Shown in pieces: positions 1 through 10,745 of a DNA stretch of 64,000 nt (position 1 is its first letter; each line of letters begins with the position of its first letter). A program made the position numbers and the translations under genes. This stretch comes from Allium sativum. Taxonomy: Eukaryota; Streptophyta; Magnoliopsida; Asparagales; Amaryllidaceae. The notes under the pieces were generated by a model, which searched no databases, was not told where the DNA came from, and saw nothing but the letters and a program-made list of their open reading frames with translations. The stretch covers positions 305,589,456-305,653,455 of the forward strand of contig CM060922.1 of NCBI GenBank assembly GCA_030737875.1. Direction: 5' to 3'.

Positions 1-18
1 ATTTGCACTTAAATTTAA

Positions 19-829
19 GGGTACTTTTGGCTCACATCCCTATTATAGTTTTAAATTCACACCACATCCCTGTAATGCTTTCTATGTAAACCCGCCCCCT
101 ATTTTAGCTGCCGCCTGGAATCTTCCGCCTGCCACTTTCCATACCTCCGCCTCTTTCGTTTTCTGTCCAAATTTTCAGGCGCTATCACTTAAAAAATAAT
201 AATCTAAAATCAATAAATATTCTCGGAAGTCCACAAAAATTTAAAAAAAAAGTTGCATAAATGTATGCAACTTTTACGAATAGTTGCATACATTTATGCA
301 ACTATTCGAATACACATGCATATATTTATGCACGCCTGTTTGAAAAATTGCATACATGTATGCAGTTTTTCTATATAAATGCATACATGTGTGCATATAT
401 GTCAAAATATATGCAAACGTGAATAAGTTGCACGTAGGTATGCAGTTTTTAAATAAATGCATTAGCAGATGCATGTTTTAACAATATGTGCATACATGTA
501 TGCATTTATACTGCAGTTTTGACGTAGATTTGAAATAAATGCATACATGTATGCAACTAATCGATTTATATGCATGTTTTGATGCAATTTACTGCATATC
601 GTTGATTTTCTGTATTTCATGTTTTTGACGTTGTTTTTAATGTTTTTTTGATCTGATTTTTTTCACGATTAATTGTTTTAATTAAATACGAATTTACATG
701 GTTTTTTAATATATTTTTTTGTATTTTTTTGATGAATTTTCAAAAAATAGGGACTAAATTTACAATAAGTTTATGACCGGGGGTGAGCCTAATTAAGTTT
801 CGTTTTAGGGATGTGTGCCTAATATTCAC
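19..829. mobile_element. Mutator-like MITE (811 bp) in the LTR of A
   Basis: The element is absent from the second LTR of A at the matching site (about 7570). It is flanked by a perfect 9-bp duplication TAAATTTAA (10-18 and 830-838), the size typical of Mutator-like elements. The ends form imperfect inverted repeats of about 24 bp: the left begins GGGTACTTTTGGC, the right reads GTGAATATTAGGC on the other strand, and both continue into CACATCCCTA. It has no coding capacity. The interior at 250-590 is full of palindromes of the type GCATACATGTATGC. The superfamily call rests on TSD length and structure only. Confidence 0.8.
250..590. repeat. Palindrome cluster (GCATACATGTATGC type) in the MITE
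   Basis: About ten short palindromes or near-palindromes built on GCATACATGTATGC or TGCATAAATGTATGCA occur at irregular spacing. They are separated by T-rich or A-rich linkers. They could be binding sites for a transposase or simply hairpin-prone sequence. Confidence 0.7.
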
Positions 830-1197
830 TAAATTTAAACGCCTTAAAAATAGCCATTATTCAAATAGTCTCAGAATTCAATGAAAATAATTTTGTTGGA
901 TTCGTATCGTCATAAGAAAGCTAAAAATATTTTTTTTTAAAATTTTCTGAGGTCATAGCCCCGGCATATTTTAATGTACGGTTAATATTTAATTAATTAA
1001 TTTTTAATGCAATTTTAAATAAAATATATACAAATTTCGGAATTGGACTCCGGGACCTATCCCATTGCGTTCAGAAGGTGTCAAAACCTTAAGAATGACA
1101 GTAAGCAGGCCCAAATCAGAGAAAGTCCGAAAATCCACCTTTTAAGCACAATTTTCGAGATTAAAATATTATTAAATTAATAAAAAAATAAAATCCG

Positions 1198-1206
1198 AAA
1201 CCCTAA
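1198..1206 (+). promoter_or_regulatory. Telo-box AAACCCTAA near presumed transcription start of A LTR
   Basis: AAACCCTAA follows an AT-rich stretch. The same motif lies at 7942-7950 in the second LTR. It stands in the same LTR position as in B (13325-13333) and C (58542-58550, minus), where a TATA box lies about 25 bases upstream. In plants the telo-box is common just downstream of start sites of translation-related genes. That it marks a start site here is inference from position. Confidence 0.5.
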
Positions 1207-1426
1207 TTTCAATGATCAGCCGCCGCCTACTGTTCAATGGCCAGAATTGTCCGATTTTCAAACCTCAATAACTTTTGACCCGCTCAACGAAATTCAACAT
1301 ATGATATACCAAATCGAAGCTCTTCGAGAGACCTTTCCATCCATACGGTTAAGATCGGGTTTTGATTCACGGATTTTGCGAATTCTCGGCCTAAAGGCCG
1401 GTGGTTTAGGGTTGATTTCATGGTGA

Positions 1427-1621
1427 TTGGGGAGGCTGAGCTTTAGGTGGTTGGTGGAGCGAGCACGTGGTGGCACGAGCTTCGAGTTGGCGGTGTTCGA
1501 TCGTGGTCCGGTGTGGTGTAGGGGGCTGCGCACGGAAGGATTAGAGGTGGAGTATGGGTTCGTCGATGCGATACGTAAGGAAGAAGAAGGTGCGTTTTTT
1601 TATATTATTTTATTATTTTAA
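1427..1621 (+). other. Small ORF of 64 codons, kept in both LTRs of A
   Basis: This ORF begins near the presumed start of the leader and is also open at 8171-8365, with a two-residue difference (R to K, Y to C). It contains VFDR followed by an acidic, lysine-rich end (RKEEEG). Element C has an unrelated-looking ORF of 83-85 codons on its own coding strand at the matching LTR position (35178-35429, 58119-58376). I do not recognise it. Shared ancestry of the LTRs explains the conservation, so this is at most a candidate leader peptide. Confidence 0.2.
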
Positions 1622-1959
1622 TATTTAATTTATACAATCTTTAAAAATCGATATCTCTCTCATACGAGGTCCGATTGACGAACCGTCAGTTGCGTTGGAC
1701 TCGTCTTTCCGAGAGCTTCGCGATGGCGCAAACCAAAGCTGATTCCGTGACAGTCAAATTTTCAGGAAAAATCAATGTGAGATTTTATTTTATATATAAC
1801 TAATTTAATTATATTATCATTATATAAAATGAATGTTGTATGGATTGAATTGTTGTATGGTGGAAATTGATGTTTGTGGCCTGTATTGTTATTGACGTGT
1901 TGTATGATTGGTGTTGGAATTGATTATGGGAATTGTTATTCGATGTCAAGTAGAAAGAT

Positions 1960-2885
1960 TATAATAAAAAGTTTAATCTTTTGTTTTGATTTATAAATAA
2001 AGTTTAATCTTTTATCGTGATTTACAAATCAAAGTTTTGATTTTTATTTTGAAATGAATAACATTAATAAAGATTCGATCTTTATTTTTGATTTATTAAA
2101 ATGAATCTTTGTTTTTTGGTTGTATAAAATGAATCTTTGTTTTATTTATAAAACATGAAATCTTTTTGTTTATTTATAAAGATGAAACTTTTTTTTTGTT
2201 TATTCATAAAGACCAATTCTTTGTTTTTAATTATAAAGGATGAAATTTTGTTTTGGTTACAAAAGAACAAATCTTTGATTTTGTTTATAAAGAACCAATC
2301 TTTGTTTTTGTTTATAAAAGATTAAATCTTTGTTTTTGTTTATAAAGCTTGAAACTTTTTTTTTATATTTATAAAGATTAAAACTTTATTTTTATTTATA
2401 AAAATTGAACCTTTGGTTTTGTTAACAAAGTTTACAACTTTGATTTTGTTTGCAAAGATTACAACTTTGATTTCGATTACAAAATTACAACTTTGTTTTT
2501 GATTATAAAAGGCTAAATCTTTGTTTTTGTCTATAAAGATTTAAACTTTGTTTTTGTCTATAAGAGGCTAAATCTTTGTTTTAATAAAAAAGTTTTGTTC
2601 TTTATTTTGAAACGATTAAAACTAATAAAGTTTTGTTCTTTATTTTGAAATGATTAAAACTAATAAAGTTTTGTTCTTTATTTTGAAACGATTAAAACTA
2701 ATAAAGTTTTGTTCATTATTTTGAAACGATTAAAACTAATAAAGATTACGTCTTTATTTTGAAATGATTAAAATAAATAAAGTTTTGTTCTTTATTTTGA
2801 AATGATTAAAATAAGTTTTGATCTTTATTTTTGAATTATTAAAGTTTTGATTTTGTTTTTGAAATAAAAGATTTTATTTTTTATT
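1960..2885 (+). repeat. Hairpin-rich AT tandem array in A 5' LTR
   Basis: Degenerate units of about 35-40 bp run through this stretch, such as AAAGTTTTGTTCTTTATTTT with a variable spacer. Many contain a short inverted repeat whose arms change together, for example ATAAAG with CTTTAT, CAAAG with CTTTG, and AAAGATT with AATCTTT. The matching array in the other LTR is at about 8710-9635. It lies downstream of the telo-box, so it is probably transcribed as leader RNA. Confidence 0.75.
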
Positions 2886-3780
2886 TTAAATTAGTTAAAA
2901 GAAATGTGTTGCAACATAAGTGTCATGTTATTATCATCTTGTTCAACATGAAAACTTGACATCGAATAGTTGAAACTTGAAATATGTGAACATGCCAAAT
3001 TGTGTATGTTATGTATGTTTCTATTTATGCACATGTACACACTGCCATTTACAAGTGACCTGACTTGTTTATGTGATTGGACGATCAATTTTCACACATC
3101 GTCCAGAAGCACAGTTTATTTTATTCGAACTTGTGTTAGTTGAAACCCCACACGGGTCAGGGGTTGACATTTGAATACACGTCACCCTTGTGGTTAATTA
3201 GGAATGCACTTTGGCTGTTAATGGATGTTTGATAATTGTTATGATATAAATGAATAAAATCCGTATAATTGAATTATATGGGAAATGGTGTGGGTCTCAT
3301 TCCAATTTTGAATGAAAGAAATAATTTTCATTTATTATTCAATTAATGGAATTAATTGACGCTTGAATTAAGAAAACTAAATTTCTATTAATTAGATAGT
3401 TTGAATGAAATATTAAATTAGTAAAATTACATTCCAAATATAACAAGAAGATTTGAATTGAAAAGCTTTCGTTTTTATGTTAAAACTAAATTTAAAAGAT
3501 GTGATTTCAAAATTTAACATAAATGGATTGATTGGAAAAGATTATGTTTAATGTTGGAATGGTAGGTTTTGATATCGTAATTAAAAACCATTTTAAAGTA
3601 ATTATTATTATAATATTATAATAATAGGGAAAGGTCGATATTTATTGAAAAATTGGAAAGGCAATATAAAGAATATTTCAATGTAAAGTTATACTTTGGA
3701 ACATTTGATATTCTAGAAGTTAGTTATTTTTTTAAAATAATATTTTTAGAAAATAATTATAATTACAATTATAATTGTTC

Positions 3781-3995
3781 TTGGACACGAGGTTAGGTCA
3801 CGTTTATGGCGGAAGTCTGCCCGGAACCAACCGGCATATCCAGCAGCCATAAATGTTGGGCCTAATGTGAGAGGTCCAAGTACACGAATACAAATTGGGT
3901 TTTGACTCGAGGTTAAGACCAACTGTGGAATAAGTCTGCACGGACCCAACCGGCATATCCAGCATCCACAAGTTGTAGGCCTAATGTGAGAAGTC
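3781..3995 (+). other. Tandem pair of structured ~95-nt units in A 5' LTR
   Basis: Two units lie at 3781-3879 and 3904-3995. Each has an outer helix (TTGGAC with GTCCAA in unit 1; GACT with AGTC in unit 2), then a conserved CGAGGTTA. An inner helix follows (TTTATGGC with GCCATAAA; CAACT-TGGA with TCCAC-AGTTG), then a terminal CCGG...CCGG-like loop containing CCAACCGGCATATCCAGCA. The downstream strand keeps CCTAATGTGAGA. Copies in the 3' LTR are at 10531-10745, and related units occur in element D. Structure is inferred by eye. Confidence 0.6.
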
Positions 3996-5251
3996 TGACC
4001 CATTATAAAACATAAATGGATAATATAACGAATTGGATTATTTAATCCATTTTAAATAGAAACATCATTTTAACCTGAATAAGTTTATTAACTTATATTA
4101 TCCATTTTATAATGAATATTAAAAGAGTTTATTTCTAAATTAATATTTTGAAAATAATATTTTAATATGAGAAATGATATTTTGATAAGAATAAATGGTT
4201 TATTTATTTTAAAATAAATAAAAGGAATTAAAAATGGTTTTATTATAACCACAGATTTACAATGAAACTTGAATTTGGGTTTATCGTGAATTATGTTTAA
4301 AATAACATTTATTCTTTAACCCGGATTTATGAGGGGATTAATTTCCTAATTTTTGATTAATTATTTAATAATGACTTTTGGAAGGTTAAAACGAAATAAG
4401 GTTTTAATTAAAACTTTAATTAGATTGGAGAGGAATTAAGTAAATAAAATTACTGAACTAAGGATCGAAAATGGAGTTCCACCAGTTTAACTCCATGCGT
4501 TAATTAAATCTTTAATTAGATTTAAATGGGTAATGGAAATTAAGTTTACCTGAACCAATTGGGATAAAAGATCGGGATGGGGATTAATTAATTTATAATT
4601 ATTTCGATAAGGCGTAAATTCCGATTAGATTGGATAAACCATAATTTGGTTTAATATGGATAAATAAAGATTGAAGATTAAATTAAAAAGATTTATCTTT
4701 GATAAAATTAATGGGAACTTTTCCCTAAGAATTTGAATATTTTATTTAAAGAATATTCGGAATTGGAATGAGACGTTGGTTGAATTTTATTAACACATGT
4801 TTTTAAAATACGCGAGTTATTCAAAAAGACCGGGTTTAACCCATTCTGAATAATCATCACGACGATCAAGAGTCAAAGACGAAGATGGTGATTGAAGACC
4901 GAAGGTTTTCACATCGTTGGGATGATGATGACTGGTATCTTGAATTGGGATTGGCCTTCCAAGGCAAGGTATTTGGTGATGATCATCCAAACGCATTTGG
5001 AGATCGACGGACACGATGTTTCGCTCAGACCCAGAACAGACTTGTAAATGGATTGCGTGTCTTACATTGTATTCCTTTCTACTGTATTTGTTGAATGCTA
5101 CTGATTATATATTTCTGTTTGGTGGTGAAGAATTTATTCTTTCATTATCACCCTTCTCTAAGACGTATGAGCTTAGAGGTTATATATATATTGGTAGATG
5201 ATCAATAATATGGTATGGCCTGACAATGTGGCATGCTAAGATGCAAATGAT

Positions 5252-5319
5252 CAAGGCTTTGTTGAAAAGCAGGCCTTGTGGCTGATGATCAAAGCATAAC
5301 CTGTTTAGGCATAGCTTTG
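5252..5319 (+). other. GTTG-capped hairpin plus second hairpin in A LTR
   Basis: CAAGGC (5252-5257) pairs with GCCTTG (5273-5278) around GTTGAAAAGC. A second stem CAAAGC with GCTTTG follows at 5290-5319. The same pair recurs in the 3' LTR (12001 onward) and, with changed but still pairing arms, in B, C and E. It precedes the conserved GAGCCTCACACCCCG segment. Confidence 0.55.
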
Positions 5320-6446
5320 TGTATAACGTGACTTCGCGAGCCTCACACCCCGTTATGAGTCAAAAAGGGGATTAGGAATGCAGGGAGTGCACACGTTTCT
5401 TTCTAGCTAGAGTGGTGTCAGTGACCTACCAGCACTGACATTTTACTTATGTGGATGATGGATTTTGAGGCGCCTCGGATTTTTATAGGCCGATAGTGAT
5501 CATATTATTGGTTCAAAGGAACCGGGAAGCGTGTGTTCAGGCATAATTAATCCACTGCCGATAGGCGGGGACCGGCCCTGAAGATCCAAGGGTTCACTGC
5601 GGGGGATCCTGAGGCATTTGCTAGAGTGTCTCGAATCGGAGAGGAGCTTGCCCCTAGCCTCGACTCATGATGGAAACCCAATTCCCAATACGCCCTTGCG
5701 ATTTTGATTGTAGAACTAGAACGGCGACATAGTATATGGTACCTATGCCGTCTAGGATTGATATTATATTTGAATGTTTTAAATATATATATACACACTA
5801 ATAATAATATCGTTTTTACGTATCAAGCATCTTTTGACCATTATAAGGTAAAACCCTATCCTCTGGTGTGCGTTGCATTGTGTGATGGGACCTGGGTCTT
5901 ATATTGGTTTCATTTTTTAAAAAAATAAAACATTGCGTGGTTTAACGATTTACTTTAATTATGCACTGGCAATCCAATGGAGTAAACCCGTTCCGCGTTA
6001 GCGGCATGGTCCTGTGATTAGCCTACTTATTAGATAAGTTAAGTATAGAATTCTCACACCAGTCCCACGACTGACCTGTAGTTTGTTTCACTTTGCAAAC
6101 TCGGGTGCCCTCTTTCCACACGGGTAGTTGAGTAGCTTTTTGCAGATATAGTTAAGCAGGATCCTGGATTGAAGTCTGAAGCTGGGTCCAGTTACTGATG
6201 GCCTTCCGCTGAGATTAGTTCCACTGCAAAGTATTTAATTTATTGTAAATGTATCTTCCGCTGTATTATTTATTGATGTACTCTGATATATTCTGTACTC
6301 TGATGTAACATTTATTATTGATGTTATAAAAGTCTGTGTTTTTGTTCTGATGTGTTGTATGCCCAAAGTTAACGTACGCGGGTTTTGAACGGTCTTGATC
6401 GATCTTGCGATCGGTTGGGGTCGGGCGGAATCCGGGTCGTTACATC

Positions 6447-6463
6447 TGGTATCAGAGCTAAGG
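6447..6463 (+). other. Primer-binding site, tRNA-iMet, element A
   Basis: TGGTATCAGAGCTAAGG starts two bases after the LTR end. Its first 12 bases match the 3' end complement of plant initiator-Met tRNA, the usual primer of chromoviruses. Confidence 0.85.
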
Positions 6464-6509
6464 TTAGCTCAAATCTTTGGGGTATAACTCGTTAGAACTA
6501 AACAGAAGA

Positions 6510-6633
6510 CTCATCAGAGGTTGGATTAGTAATATCCAATAAGAATACTCATTAGAGATAGGATCAGCAGTATCCTAGAATGAGAATACACATTAGAGAT
6601 GAGGTTAGCAATGCCCTAGAATGAGTCAGAGGG
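6510..6633 (+). repeat. Three tandem hairpin units between PBS and PPT
   Basis: Degenerate ~37-bp units each start with CTCATYAGAG or a variant and contain a small stem-loop. Unit 1 has TTGGAT (6521-6526) with ATCCAA (6534-6539). Unit 2 has AGGAT (6560-6564) with ATCCT (6572-6576), nested in CTCATT (6548-6553) with AATGAG (6579-6584). Unit 3 has a weaker AGG...CCT stem. The position just after the PBS is where retroelement packaging and dimerisation signals usually lie; that role is inference. Confidence 0.55.
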
Positions 6634-6863
6634 GAAAATTTATAATTAACGTACTTGTTATTATATATAGTTCGATTTTAGAAAATATGATTTTGAATAT
6701 ATAAAATTATAATTTTGAAAATGTAATCAACTAATTGATTGATGACTGGGTAGTGTGAATATGAATTCAACTAATAAAATGATTAAACAATTAAAGAATG
6801 AAAATTAAATTAGTTAAATAAACAACTTTAGCTTCATTTCCTTTTCGAGGACGAAAAGATCTT

Positions 6864-6876
6864 AAGTGGGGGAGAT
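6864..6876 (+). other. Polypurine tract, element A
   Basis: AAGTGGGGGAGAT lies immediately before the 3' LTR. It is preceded by TTTTCGAGGACGAAAAGAT, a motif shared with C (minus strand) and in shorter form with D. Confidence 0.8.
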
Positions 6877-8709
6877 TTTAACAACCCGCAAATTCTGAAC
6901 CAATTTAAAATTTTTAGTTTAGAAAATTTTAATGAATTTTGAGGATATAATATAATTTATTATTAATAATAATGGATAGAATTTATTTTAATCGAAGTTA
7001 GAACGAATAAATTTAATTTAAATATAAGAGGAATTAGAAATGGCGCGGTAGTTTTAAAATTTGATTTCGAACTTTGACTGACCGTATAGGATGCAAAATT
7101 TAACGGATTTTAGTGAAACCAAAAATATTAGAATCTATTTAAAAATATCTTTCTAACGAATCTGAAAAATTGAAATTTCATAGCGGAAATCAAAAGTTAT
7201 GGCCAATTCAATTTTTAGAAAGATCGTTGTAGAATATATACATAATATATATGGCCCAAAAGGCTACTTTTCACATATGAAGGAATTTCGACTCGAAACC
7301 ACTTCCATTGAGTTCGGAATGACGTTTCTGCATTGAAAAACAGTAAACACTTATATATTTTGAGTTTCGGAATTTATTTGTGTAAAAATGTATTTTTAAT
7401 ATTAAATATATTGGCCTTGAAAATAGTCATTTTTTAAACGACCTCCGTTTTCGACGAAACCACTTTTGTTGGAACCGGAATGTCAAATTATTGCTAGGTT
7501 TCAATTTTCAGAATTTTTCGAATTAATACGTGAGCGTGGCGAAATAAAATGTGTTTTGACTATTTGTAGTTAAATTTAAACGCCTTAAAAATAGCCATTT
7601 TTCAAATAGTCTCAGAATTCGACGAAAATAATTTTGTTGGATTCGTATCGTCATAAGAAAGCTAAAAATATTTTTTTTAGAATTTTCTGAGGTCATATGT
7701 GGCCCCGGCTTATTTTAATGTACGGTCAATATTTAATTAATTAATTTTTAATGCAATTTTAAATAAAATATATACAAATTTCGGAATTGGACCCCGGGAC
7801 CTATCCTATTGCGTTCAGAAGGTGTCAAAACCTTAAGAACGACAGTAAGCAGGCCCAAATCAGAGAAAGTCCGAAAATCCACCTTTTAAGCACAATTTTC
7901 GAGATTAAAATATTATTAAATTAATAAAAAAATAAAATCCGAAACCCTAATTTCAATGGCCAGCCGCCGCCTACTGTTCAATGGCCAGAATTGTCCGATT
8001 TTCAAACCTCAATAACTTTTGATCCGCTCAACGAAATTCAACATATGATATACCAAATCGAAGCTCTTCGAGAGACCTTTCCATCCATACGGTTAAGATC
8101 GGGTTTTGATTCACGGATTTTGCGAATTCTCGGCCTAAAGGCCGGTGGTTTAGGGTTGATTTCGTGGTGATTGGGGAGGCTGAGCTTTAAGTGGTTGGTG
8201 GAGCGAGCACGTGGTGGCACGAGCTTCGAGTTGGCGGTGTTCGATCGTGGTCCGGTGTGGTGTAGGGGGCTGCGCACGGAAGGATTAGAGGTGGAGTATG
8301 GGTTCGTCGATGCGATACGTAAGGAAGAAGAAGGTGCGTTTTTTTGTATTATTTTATTATTTTAATATTTAATTTATACAATCTTTAAAAATCGATATCT
8401 CTCTCATACGAGGTCCGATTGACGAACCGTCAGTTGCGTTGGACTCGTCTTTCCGAGAGCTTCGCGATGGCGCAAACCAAAGCTGATTCCGTGACAGTCA
8501 AATTTTCAGGAAAAATCAATGTGAGATTTTATTTTATATATAACTAATTTAATTATATTATCATTATATAAAATGAATGTTGTATGGATTGAATTGTTGT
8601 ATGGTGGAAATTGATGTTTGTGGCCTGTATTGTTATTGACGTGTTGTATGATTGGTGTTGGAATTGATTATGGGAATTGTTATTCGATGTCAAGTAGAAA
8701 GATTATAAT

Positions 8710-9635
8710 AAAAAGTTTAATCTTTTGTTTTGATTTATAAATAAAGTTTAATCTTTTATCGTGATTTACAAATCAAAGTTTTGATTTTTATTTTGAAATG
8801 AATAACATTAATAAAGATTCGATCTTTATTTTTGATTTATTAAAATGAATCTTTGTTTTTTGGTTGTATAAAATGAATCTTTGTTTTATTTATAAAACAT
8901 GAAATCTTTTTGTTTATTTATAAAGATGAAACTTTTTTTTTTTGTTTATTCATAAAGACCAATTCTTTGTTTTTAATTGTAAAGGGTGAAATTTTGTTTT
9001 GGTTACAAAAGAACAAATCTTTGATTTTGTTTATAAAGAACCAATCTTTGTTTTTGTTTATAAAAGATTAAATCTTTGTTTTTGTTTATAAAGCTTGAAA
9101 CTTTTTTTTTTTATATTTATAAAGATTAAAACTTTATTTTTATTTATAAAAATTGAACCTTTGGTTTTGTTAACAAAGATTACAACTTTGATTTTGTTTG
9201 CAAAGATTACAACTTTGATTTCGATTACAAAATTACAACTTTGTTTTTGATTATAAAAGGCTAAATCTTTGTTTTTGTCTATAAAGATTTAAACTTTGTT
9301 TTTGTCTATAAGAGGCTAAATCTTTGTTTTGATAATAAAGTTTTGTTCTTTATTTTGAAACGATTAAAACTAATAAAATTTTGTTCTTTATTTTGAAACG
9401 ATTAAAACTAATAAAGTTTTGTTCTTTATTTTGAAACGATTAAAACTAATAAAGTTTTGTTCTTTATTTTAAAACGATTAAAACTAATAAAGATTACGTC
9501 TTTATTTTGAAACGATTAAAATAAATAAAGTTTTGTTCTTTATTTTGAAATGATTAAAATAAGTTTTGATCTTTATTTTTGAATAATTAAAGTTTTGATT
9601 TTGTTTTTGAAATAAAAGATTTTATTTTTTATTTT
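8710..9635 (+). repeat. Hairpin-rich AT tandem array in A 3' LTR
   Basis: This is the second-LTR copy of the array at about 1960-2885, with the same unit order and small length differences in T and A runs. Repeated units include AAAGTTTTGTTCTTTATTTT. Confidence 0.75.
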
Positions 9636-10530
9636 AAATTAGTTAAAAGAAATGTGTTGCAACATAAGTGTCATGTTATTATCATCTTGTTCAACATGAA
9701 AACTTGACATCGAATAGTTGAAACTTGAAATATGTGAACATGCCAAATTGTGTATGTTATGTATGTTTCTATTTAAGCACATGTACACACTTCCATTTAC
9801 AAGTGACCTGACTTGTTTATGTGATTGGACGATCAATTTTCACACATCGTCCAGAAGCACAGTTTATTTTATTCGAACTTGTGTTAGTTGAAACCCCACA
9901 CGAGTCAGGGGTTGACATTTGAATACACGTCACCCTTGTGGTTAATTAGAAATGCACTTTGGCTGTTAATGAATGTTTGATAATTGTTATGAGATAAATG
10001 AATAAAATCCATATAATTGAATTATATGGGAAATGGTGTGGGTCTCATTCCAATTTTGAATGAAAGAAATAGTTTTCATTTATTATTCAATTAATGGAAT
10101 TAATTGACGCTTGAATTAAGAAAACTAAATTTCTATTATTTAGAAAGTTTTAATGAAATATTAAATTAGTAAAATTACATTCCAAATATAACAAGAAGAT
10201 TTGAATTGAAAAGATTTCGTTTTTATGTTAACACTAAATTTAAAAGATGTGATTTCAAAATTTAACATAAATGGATTGATTGGAAAAGATTATGTTTAAT
10301 GTTGGAATGGTAGGTTTTGATATCGTAATTAAAAACCATTTTAAAGTAATTATTATTATAATATTATAATAATAGGGAAAGGTCGATATTTATTGAAAAA
10401 TTGGAAAGGCAATATAAAGAATATTTCAATGTAAAGTTATACTTTGGAACATATGATATTCTAGAAGTTAGTTATTTTTTTTTTAAATAATATTTTTAGA
10501 AAATAATTTTAATTTTAATTATAATTGTTC

Positions 10531-10745
10531 TTGGACACGAGGTTAGGTCACGTTTATGGCGGAAGTCTGCCCGAAACCAACCGGCATATCCAGCAGCCAT
10601 AAATGTTGGGCCTAATGTGAGAGGTCCAAGTACACGAATACAAATTGGGTTTTGACTCGAGGTTAAGCCCAACTGTGGAATAAGTCTTCCCGGACCCAAC
10701 CGACATATCCAGCATCCACAAGTTATAGGCCTAATATGAGAAGTC
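10531..10745 (+). other. Tandem pair of structured units in A 3' LTR
   Basis: The units at 10531-10629 and 10654-10745 are the copies of 3781-3995. In unit 2 the inner strand reads TTAAGCCC instead of TTAAGACC, which improves pairing with AGGCCTAA on the other side. Confidence 0.6.

Larger units (their letters stand above)
1..6444 (+). mobile_element. Element A, 5' LTR (left end outside window)
   Basis: This is the 5' LTR of a non-autonomous giant-LTR retrotransposon. It matches 7553-13188 along its length once the MITE at 19-829 is removed. It ends in GTTACA at 6444 and is followed two bases later by a tRNA-iMet primer site. By comparison with the second LTR, about 690 bp of its left end lies outside the window. 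Within it are a telo-box near the presumed transcription start (1198-1206), a hairpin-rich tandem array (about 1960-2885), a pair of structured units (3781-3995) and a GTTG-capped hairpin (5252-5278). No ORF longer than 85 codons is present, and I see no protein-coding gene. The two LTR copies differ by a few percent by eye, so the insertion is clearly older than D. Confidence 0.9.
6445..6876 (+). mobile_element. Element A internal region (432 bp, non-coding)
   Basis: This is the whole internal region between the LTRs. It runs from a tRNA-iMet primer site to a polypurine tract and contains no gag, pol or other ORF. It aligns with the 430-bp internal region of C on the opposite strand. The first 200 bp consist of three degenerate hairpin repeats (6510-6633), the rest is AT-rich, and the last 40 bp carry the TTTTCGAGGACGAAAAGAT motif before the PPT. 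Confidence 0.85.

Noticed and set aside
5281..5330. C/D-box snoRNA-like motifs (TGATGA, CTGA) near the conserved LTR hairpins
   Set aside because: TGATGATC occurs, but there is no properly placed second box or terminal stem; the hairpin explanation fits better.
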